Assembly (NCBI GenBank): GCA_950022295.1 | Contig: OX465597.1 | Location: 394,387,016 to 394,451,015 of the forward strand | Source: Bromus sterilis | Taxonomy: Eukaryota > Streptophyta > Magnoliopsida > Poales > Poaceae | Direction: 5' to 3' | Length of the DNA stretch: 64,000 bases | Shown here: piece by piece, positions 57,368-64,000 of the stretch | How positions within the stretch are numbered: position 1 is the stretch's first letter | How the letters are laid out: the number at the start of each line of letters is the position of its first letter | Notes under the pieces: generated by a model | Databases searched by the model: none | The model's input: the letters and a program-made list of their open reading frames with translations, nothing else | Told to the model about the DNA's origin: nothing | Made by a program: the position numbers and the translations under genes

Positions 57368-58475
57368 TATAACAGCCCATTTGCAATAATAAGAAATCAA
57401 CATGATATTGTACCGTTTTTGATGACTTTGTAACTTGGCATGATGCTAGAGTTTGACATTTCATGTGGTGATTAAAATTTGCATTGGGATTGGAGTCCAT
57501 TTGGTTTGTTTGATTTTGCATCCAAAATGGTTCAAGAAAGGTGTGTGAAGATTTTTTCATTGTTGCATGCATGCTCTCCTTGACCCCAAACTTGGCATAG
57601 CTAATTCCTTGCCCTTCCCAAGGTTTTAAAAAGCCTTGCCCCATTTTTTGCAACTCCAAAAATGTGGGCCACAGTTCAATGTGATTGGAATTTTTCAAAA
57701 TGCCACCTTTTTAGCTGAGGCTCCGGGAACCCTAGCTTGCCCCATTCCCCTCTCCAGTTTGTCCCGCTGCCGCCTCCTGCGAGCTCCTCGACCTCCCCTG
57801 TTCCGCCTCCAACCACAGCTCCGGTGAGCAATTCCACCGCCGCCTCGCCGTCCCGGTGAGCGTACGCTCGCGCCAGCCATGCAGGATCTGACCCGCTTCT
57901 TTTGCCCCACGCAGATGTCGACGTGAAGGCCTCTCCTTCCCGCCGGACGTCGTCCTCCTCTTCTGCTTTGTCTTCTTCCTCGGCGCTGTCTCCGGGATCG
58001 TCTCCCTCCGCCTCGGCTCCTTCCTCGTCTCCGACAACCCCGTGGTGAGAAGTCGCACCTTTTCCTCCTCCCCATGTCCCGTAGGGTCGCGTAGTCTCTG
58101 TAGGTGGTTTCGTCTCCGCCGTAGGACGTCGCCTCCGTGCACCCCGTGAGTTCCGTGCTCGTAGCACTTCTCGGGCGTGTCCGTGCGAGCAGTAGACGAG
58201 CCCAGAGCACGCACCCAGCCACAAAGGAGCCGCCTTGGTCCCCTACATAGCTGTGCGGCTTCTCTGCTTGGATTCAGTGCAAATCAGCTATGCGCCGCCG
58301 TGATTTTCCTTCGAGCGCTAGTCCGTCTCCGTGCAGGTCCAGTGTGGCCAGCAACCGGCGTCGTGATCTCGGTTGTCCGGTGAGTAGGTTGCACCACACC
58401 ATCGTCGTTTAGGTGTACCGCACGCGACGCCAGCGTCGCCGCAATCCCGTCGTCGTCGTGTGCATCCTCTGTCAG

Positions 58476-61129
58476 ATGCAGAAAAGTGGGGCGCCACCGA
58501 CTTCAGGTGAGGATAGCGTCACCACGACAGCATCTCGGCTTGAGCCCGTCCGCCTTCAGGGACCTGGTTGTCACAACTACGCAGTCCGGCGCCCAGCCGC
58601 GTCGCCGGAGACGTGTGTTCGAGGCCAGGGTCGCCTGAATTTTGTCAGGCGTGGCTGTCTGTTTTTCTTCATTTTCAGTTAGAGGCCGGGGTCAGTATAT
58701 GTTGCCTTGGGGCTATTCCTTGCCAAGCAACACGCAGTGGCGCAGTGGAAGAAGGACTCGTCCTGGGTTCGAATCCCAACCGAGGCACCCCACTTTTTTC
58801 CTTTTTCTGCATTTTGCAATGGCATGGGCGTTTGTCCAATGGGCCGGCACGCTGGCCGAGTTGGAGAAGAGGAGATGGGCCTAGCGCCCGAATCCAGCCC
58901 AGTGCTAATTCCCATTTTTTTCCTTTTCCTTTCTGTTTTCTTTTTTTTCTCTCAAAATTTATTTGAATTCAAATTCAAATCTGTTTTGGGACTTTTGATC
59001 TTTTTTGCCTCAAGCATATGATGCCATATATGAATTTGGGGTAGAATTTCCCACTGATCACAGTGGTGATGTTCATTTTGCAGTTTTCCCCCTCTAATTT
59101 TGGAGTAGTGGTAATTTTGCAAAGAAGCCCCTCACTTCTTTCGTATGTGCATGGTGTTTTTCAAATTCAAAGTGTGCCATGCCTTATATTTTTTTGGTGT
59201 AGAAAAATGCAAGGGTTAAAGTGGTGAGGTCCATTTGATGTTTTGTGCAACTCAAGTGGACATGGTGTGATCACCTAACCATATCCAACCTTGCCTTTCT
59301 TTTCTCGTTTTCTTTCAACTTCAGTGCATGTTGAAATCCTGATGATCTTTTCATTCCAAGTCTCTTTTCAATGTCATTTTCAAATCTTTGCATCATCGAA
59401 CCAGCCCCTAGCATATTGGCATATGCAATGTGGCTGGGTTCCTTTCTTTTGTCGCACCTTTCCGATGTCAAGTTCATCGACATCTCTCCGTCTCCGGAAT
59501 CGATGTTTTACTTTTCACATTGTAATTATTTCTGTTAATTTCATTGTTGTTCATGTCATGTTGCCATGTTACTTACACCAAATTAAGGCTAAGACCAAAG
59601 CCATTTTACGTAAATAAATTGCATATGAAGTTGTTGACATGTCGTCACCACCTTCATTTAAATATGACTTGATAGGGTCACATCATGTCGATTAAACTTG
59701 ATCATACCATCTTTGCCTGTGCATCGCACCCATTGCTTACTTGTGTGACATTTCCTTGCCGGTACTTTACGTTAGCACCTGAGACTGCCGAGGAGACTTA
59801 CGTGGAGATTTCCAACACCGAGCCCGAGGACCCTGCTGCGTCTGCTTCGACGACCGATTACCCAGGCAAGGGGAAGATTTATACCATTACTTGATACCTT
59901 TCTACCTACCTGCCTAGGTGTAGTCTAGAACGTTTGATTGATCCTATCCACCTTGTTCATGCCAAAATTAACCCAAACAGCCATAATCCCCACATCCCAG
60001 CAAAACCATTTCATTGCTAAGTTACCGTTGCTCAGCCTTGCTTAGTATGAGTAGGAAAACTTGTTGCTTACCCTATGCTATGGTTTGGGAAATCATGTTG
60101 TTTAAAGAAGTTGGGTGATATTTATTATTATTATTATGTTAATACTATACTTGACGAATGGTGGGAGACCAGGTTGTTCCCGCCAGGTGTTTTGTTCCAT
60201 TTGAGTCACCTAGGTCCCGAGTTCCGGGTATTGTGTTTCTTGATGAGCGTGCCTAATCGCGTGTCCCTTGTCTTACCTACCTAGCTTCGTACAATTCTAG
60301 TGGTGGCCCGAGCTAATTTACATTTGCAATGTGTGTGTGCTGGTGGTACCCCAGTTGTTTACAAACCACCCCGGGTCAGGAGGACATGTTCCATGGCTGG
60401 CCCAACTTGACCGGCTGAGGACCTGGTCTCATATGAGAATTTAACCGGATATCCAAACCCGAGTCATATGGTAGACACCGATTCGAGAGCGTGGCCAGCT
60501 TTTGAGTTGGGTGTCGACTCGCCGGGGGCCACCCGGAGTTGTGCGTTGTTAGTTAGAGGGACTCTGACCTTCCGGAGTTTCAGGCGTTTACCCAGGCAAG
60601 TGGAAACCGGGCGTACATGCGAAGCCTATGATGGGCAGTTGGTACACCCCTGCAGGGTTAAATCATTTCAAAAAGCCGTGTCCGCGGTTATGGACGACTT
60701 CAGACCTACTCCTTGTTCAGAGAATAACATCAATTTGAATAATAATTAAAAATTGCCTACCGTGTGAGTGCCTTGGTTGCTTTTCTTCGTCCAGGGGGAC
60801 CGAGAGAAGATCCAGGTTGTGTTATGCTTGTCGTAAGTAGGTGGATAGCAGACTTATGACGCGATGCCACGCGTATTCGTGGATCTTACCCCTAATCTAA
60901 TAGAACGATAGCCACCATATATGCTAGTGCGGATGTAACCTTTACCTCGTCTTACCGTAGGGAGCTAGTTATCCTGTAATGATATAGTCTCACCCCTGTT
61001 TTCCTTTTGTGCTTTTACTGTTTTGCCTGATCGGCCGCTGCAGTGGACTACTACCTCGACCCGAGCACTGGACGATACTTCGTGGAGGTGCCCCCAAAGG
61101 ACGACGATGAGGACGACCTCGTTCAGTAG
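58476..61129 (+). CDS. LTR mini-gene in the 3' LTR of E (three putative exons, unsplit)
   Basis: The proposed exons are 58476-58506 (ATGCAGAAAAGTGG..., donor CAG|GTGAGG), 59776-59865 (after ACGTTAG; ends CCAG before GC donor GCAAGG) and 61044-61129 (after GCTGCAG; ends TAG). Lengths of 31, 90 and 86 nt give 68 residues. The product ends with DYYLDPSTGRYFVEV and an Asp/Glu-rich tail. All three exon lengths and every splice dinucleotide equal the 5' LTR copy although the LTRs have diverged by several percent. Transcript support is unknown. Confidence 0.5.
58733..58790 (+). other. tRNA-like segment in the 3' LTR of E (A box region deleted)
   Basis: The B box GGTTCGAATCC (58766-58776) and the tRNA-like 3' end CCGAGGCACC are kept. 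The A-box region is shortened by 14 bases compared with the 5' LTR copy (GTGGCGCAGTGGAAG here). Confidence 0.5.
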
Positions 61130-61992
61130 ATCCTATAGTTGGGCTTCGAAGATCCGTGGGTGGACTATTTATGTGCAGCCCTCTCTAGGGAAATTTTTGA
61201 TTTTGACCGTACTCGGTCGTGATTGTCTTCCGCTTGTTGCATGATACACTGTTGGGTCCGCAGACCTCTGAGATGTTGTAATAAATACCAGTGGCGATGG
61301 ATGCCGTGGACTCTATACATTTATGTCTTTGTTTTAAGTTTTTCTTCATATACCTGTTGTCGAGAATCCGGCAGCGACACGAGTGCGAGTGTCGTGAGTC
61401 GGCGGCCTTTTATGCGCTACAAACTTGAGAGGTACGCGAAAGCGACTAACTCGAGTTAGCACCGCATCGGGGGCCTTACAGGTGGTTCCTCCCTCCGGCA
61501 GGGTGCCGGGACGAGGTCTTCTGGTGCTCCCGATCTTGGAAGCGCAGTTGCGGCAGAACAAAGGAGAGATCGCGAAAAAGGGTTCCCGTCACGGGGGTTT
61601 CTCGTCACGAGGAATCAATAGGCGAAGGGGGGCATCCAGGGGGGCCACCAGGGGTCAAGGCACCCCCTTGGCGCGACCCCACCCTATGGCGCGCCGGGAG
61701 GGCGCCTGGGGCCCTGGTGGATCCCCTTTGCCCCCCCCATCGGTGATTCCCGAAGCTTCTTATACTCTGAATTTTTTATTGGATTTTTCCCTAATTTTTG
61801 GAGCACTTTTAATATGGGGGAAACCTGAAATACAAAAACAGCAGAAAACAGGAACTGGCTCTAGTGTGCACTGAGTTAATAGGTTACTCCAAATATGATC
61901 AAAAGTGTATGGAAGTTCATCAATATCATAGAAATATCACACAAAAGAGGCATGGAGCAAGCAGAAATTATAGATACGTTTTGGACGTATCA

Positions 61993-62502
61993 CTGAAGCG
62001 TAGTCTTCGTTAAAACTTTTTATACTCCTTGAGTCGTAGGAAAACACCGCACTGTTGGAGGGTTGAGGAAAATGAGATCTTTATTTCGGAGGAACTGCTC
62101 AAATAGAAATCCTGATGAAAAACCAGAGAAATCTCCTGCAGTAGAAGTTCAGTTCCTCGGGTGTCTGAGACGATGTTCTTCAGGACACTGAGGAATTTGT
62201 CTTTGATTGAGGAGTCAGGAAGCTGCCAGTGCATCTCGCCTAAAGAAAGAAAGCGTTTGATTCCAACCGCTCCACGTGTCACGTGGAGAGTGCTGGTACC
62301 GATCCAGCCAACGGTCCGAAGGGTGGGCATGAAGGTAATTTCATGCATGGGCATTTATATCCTTTCACCTGGGGTTGCTTCCCCTCTATAAATAGTTTCC
62401 CCCAGCCCCATTTTGTGGGTTGGCTGCTCTGAGAGAAAAACTGAAACTTGGCATTTGAGAGCAACCCACCTCTGAGAAAACTGAAGAACCTAAGTGAGGA
62501 AA
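61993..62502. promoter_or_regulatory. 510-bp unclassified segment with promoter-like signals
   Basis: This lies between the LTR of H (61993-61997, CTGAA, may be its target duplication) and the copia LTR. On the forward strand it has the perfect inverted repeat CTCCACGTGTCACGTGGAG (62270-62288), containing two G-box/ABRE cores, and TATAAATAG at 62387-62395, with an A-rich leader-like stretch after it. A 114-codon reverse frame (62354-62010) exists but I do not recognise it. It could be a host promoter fragment or part of an LTR unknown to me. Confidence 0.4.
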
Positions 62503-64000
62503 TGTTGGATATGTGCTCTAGAGGCAAATAATATATGATTATTCCAATATATCTAAGCAATTTAATAACCACTTTCATACCGTGCTAGAACTGCGTCAGT
62601 GAAACAATGATGCAGGTGTGGTATAGAAAACCCCAGAGTTCCTAGTTAGCCTCTACATCGATAACTAGTTCATGGTCAACATGATGATCGTGGTTTCGCG
62701 ATCATGGACAATTAAGTCTCTTGACTATGAGGTCACCTCACGGGTTAAGTGATATGATGAGCATTACCCAAAGTAAGCATTACAGCATGATCAAATCTTG
62801 TGAAGGTTCAGTGTTGTAATTACATAACGTGGTAGACCGTTCCTTTGACCGTGAGTACGTGCATAATCACTATCTTCCCGGATGCTTTGATTTACATCCC
62901 ACCACCTGACTGAAATATGCGGGTCATAACGGTTGTATCTTAGGTATTCCATGGAGATATGTTGAGGAGTATTGTTTACAAGAGCGGGATTTGTCAATCC
63001 ATGTAATGGATAGATACTCGGGGCCCACTCGGTGAGATTCCATCCATAAAGCTGCGCAGCGTGTGACTAGGTCACCGGGATGAATATCACGGGAACGAGT
63101 GAATGCGGATTAGTTCGGAACGAGGTTGAACCAGACATAGGATGTCATTGATCGAATCTCGGAACAATCCAGTATCGCTGACAAAGGGAATGCTATACGG
63201 CGTAAGGTCCAATCGGTGTTGATATCCGGAATGCACAGGGGTCATTATGGGCATCCAGGTCCCGCTGATGATCATTGACTGTAGCCTCTACTTGGTCATG
63301 ACTGGAGTGTTCTCGGACCGTAGGGTAACACACTTATGGGCTCGATGAAATCGGAGACCTTTTCGGAACTATCGGAGTTACCGGAGAAGAAGAGAGAACT
63401 CCGAAATCGGTTCGGAGGGGAGACGGAAAAGTTCTGTGGTTCCGAATTGTTCAGAAAGTTATTTAGATATGTTTTATTATTTAATTAATGAATTAAATAT
63501 TAAAATATAATTTAAATAATTAATGGAATAATATTCTTTTTTGAGTTTTCTTTTTTCTTTAAGAAAGAAGAAAGAAAAAAAAGAATAAAGAAAAAGAAAA
63601 AAAGGGGGTGGGGGTGCCATGGGCTTGTGGCCCATGTGTGGCCACTTGGCCACATGGCCTTGCGCCATGGCCATGGCATGGCCGGCCACCCACGGCGGCC
63701 ACCACGCATGCATGCATGCATGTGGTACTTTTAGTACCACATCGCCTAGCTACGTATATGCGTACCCCCCTTTGCCCCTATATATAGATGTGGTGGGTAG
63801 CCCGTTTTCAACACAGAAAATTCCAGAAAAATATAGATAAATTATGTAGATCTCTCTCTCCCTATTTCTCCCTCCTATGAGCGGACTCCCCTTGTTTGGA
63901 GTCTGCACTGGGTTAGGGATGTCTCCACTATACGCACGTCGTCGTGCTGCTGAAACTCTGGTTCCGGAGGTCTGCTTCCGCCACCTTCGCTGGATCGGAG
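62503..64000 (+). mobile_element. Ty1/copia LTR (Angela/BARE-like), cut by the window end
   Basis: It starts TGTTGGATATGTGCTCTAG, like the TGTTGGAA...CCTAGAGGC start of Angela/BARE-type LTRs. It contains stretches typical of that group (TCGGGGCCCACTCGGT near 63018; GGGCATCCAGGTCCCGCT near 63250). A TATA box TATATATAG is at 63779-63787, preceded by the inverted repeat GTGGTACT/AGTACCAC (63722-63740). The 5 bases before it, GGAAA (62498-62502), would be its target duplication. The 3' end of the LTR is not reached, so whether it is a full element is unknown. Confidence 0.75.

Larger units (their letters stand above)
24320..61480 (+). mobile_element. Element E, gypsy chromovirus-type, with nested insertions
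   Basis: The element is bounded by GGTGG duplications (24315-24319, 61481-61485). It starts TGTAACAGCCC and ends CCTTACA. It has a 5' LTR (24320-52305), primer site (52309-52320), gag-pol (52981-57331), purine tract, and 3' LTR (57368-61480, 4113 bp). Removing the CACTA element and one AGT gives a 5' LTR of 4163 bp, consistent with the 3' copy. By eye the two LTRs differ at roughly 3-4 positions per 100, more than the LTRs of G, so E inserted earlier. The chromodomain-like end of pol suggests a Tekay-type chromovirus. Coding is badly decayed. Confidence 0.93.
57368..61480 (+). mobile_element. 3' LTR of element E
   Basis: The LTR is 4113 bp. It begins TATAACAGCCC, so the second base G of the usual TG start has become A, and ends GGGGGCCTTACA at 61480 before the GGTGG duplication. 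It carries the uninterrupted CACTA target (AGT at 60926-60928). Confidence 0.93.
21981..61992 (-). mobile_element. Element H, Athila-like gypsy element (host of the nest)
   Basis: This is a reverse-oriented element. It comprises a 5' LTR (23141-61992, heavily interrupted), a tRNA-Asp-type primer site, and gag and protease remnants, and is cut on the left by element A. Without inserts the LTR is about 1686 bp (23141-24319 plus 61486-61992). On the reverse strand the LTR starts TGATACGTCC, a start I associate with common Triticeae gypsy LTRs. All of 24315-61485 is later insertion. The family assignment to the Athila clade rests on the primer site and the gag type. Confidence 0.8.
23141..61992 (-). 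mobile_element. 5' LTR of element H, split by element E
   Basis: The two parts are 23141-24319 and 61486-61992. The junctions carry the GGTGG duplication of element E (24315-24319 and 61481-61485). Removing E rejoins ...CCGGAGGTGG with TTCCTCCC. The LTR ends in GATACGTTTTGGACGTATCA at 61992 (reverse-strand start TGATACGTCC) and in TGCTTTTGATGG at 23141. No coding potential is seen in it. Confidence 0.85.

Noticed and set aside
62010..62354. 114-codon reverse frame in the unclassified segment
   Set aside because: Composition looks protein-like but I recognise no domain and there is no second copy for comparison, so it is mentioned but not called.

Overview
The window looks like intergenic chromosome from a large grass genome, most likely Triticeae (wheat, Aegilops or barley group). 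I see no intact host gene. Almost every base belongs to transposable elements inserted into one another. The evidence for this is: Ty3/gypsy elements with ~4 kb LTRs and chromodomain-type polyproteins, a CACTA element with grass-type transposase genes, an Athila-like element with a tRNA-Asp-type primer site, and a copia LTR starting like the Angela/BARE group.

Layout. Element H (reverse strand, Athila-like) is the oldest host I can follow. Its 5' LTR runs 23141-61992 and its gag/protease remnant 21981-23116. Element E (forward gypsy, 24320-61480, target duplication GGTGG) lies inside H's LTR. A CACTA element, F (27926-51745, duplication AGT), lies inside E's 5' LTR. Gypsy element G (31321-45463, duplication GCCAG) lies inside a transposase exon of F. 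E's 3' LTR keeps the empty site of the CACTA insertion. To the left, reverse gypsy element A (5' LTR 18807-21980, decayed gag-pol 14385-18332) is inserted in H. LTR C (ending 14384) is inserted in A's integrase. Solo LTR B (7269-11242, duplication TCACA) and element D (1-6691) are inserted in LTR C. A 510-bp promoter-like segment (61993-62502) and a copia LTR (62503-end) close the window.

Element G is the youngest and best preserved: two ~4.07 kb LTRs, primer site, a 259-aa accessory ORF, then gag-pol broken by one nonsense codon and one small deletion. E and A carry many stops, frameshifts and catalytic substitutions. F carries a TNP2-like gene, a second long transposase/protease-like gene, a small viroplasmin-domain membrane protein, and what looks like a captured glutamate-receptor exon.

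The most interesting observation is inside the LTRs. Two different gypsy families (E; and G with solo LTR B) each contain an open three-exon mini-gene. Intron phases are the same (1,1), exon 2 is a multiple of three, intron 2 is GC-AG, and the product is small and very acidic, ending in a DP-x-x-G-x-[YF]F-x-E-[LV] motif. Frame is kept in five LTR copies. A second observation is an accessory ORF with a double-stranded-RNA-binding-like pattern in elements G and D. All homology statements come from recognition by eye; no searches were run.
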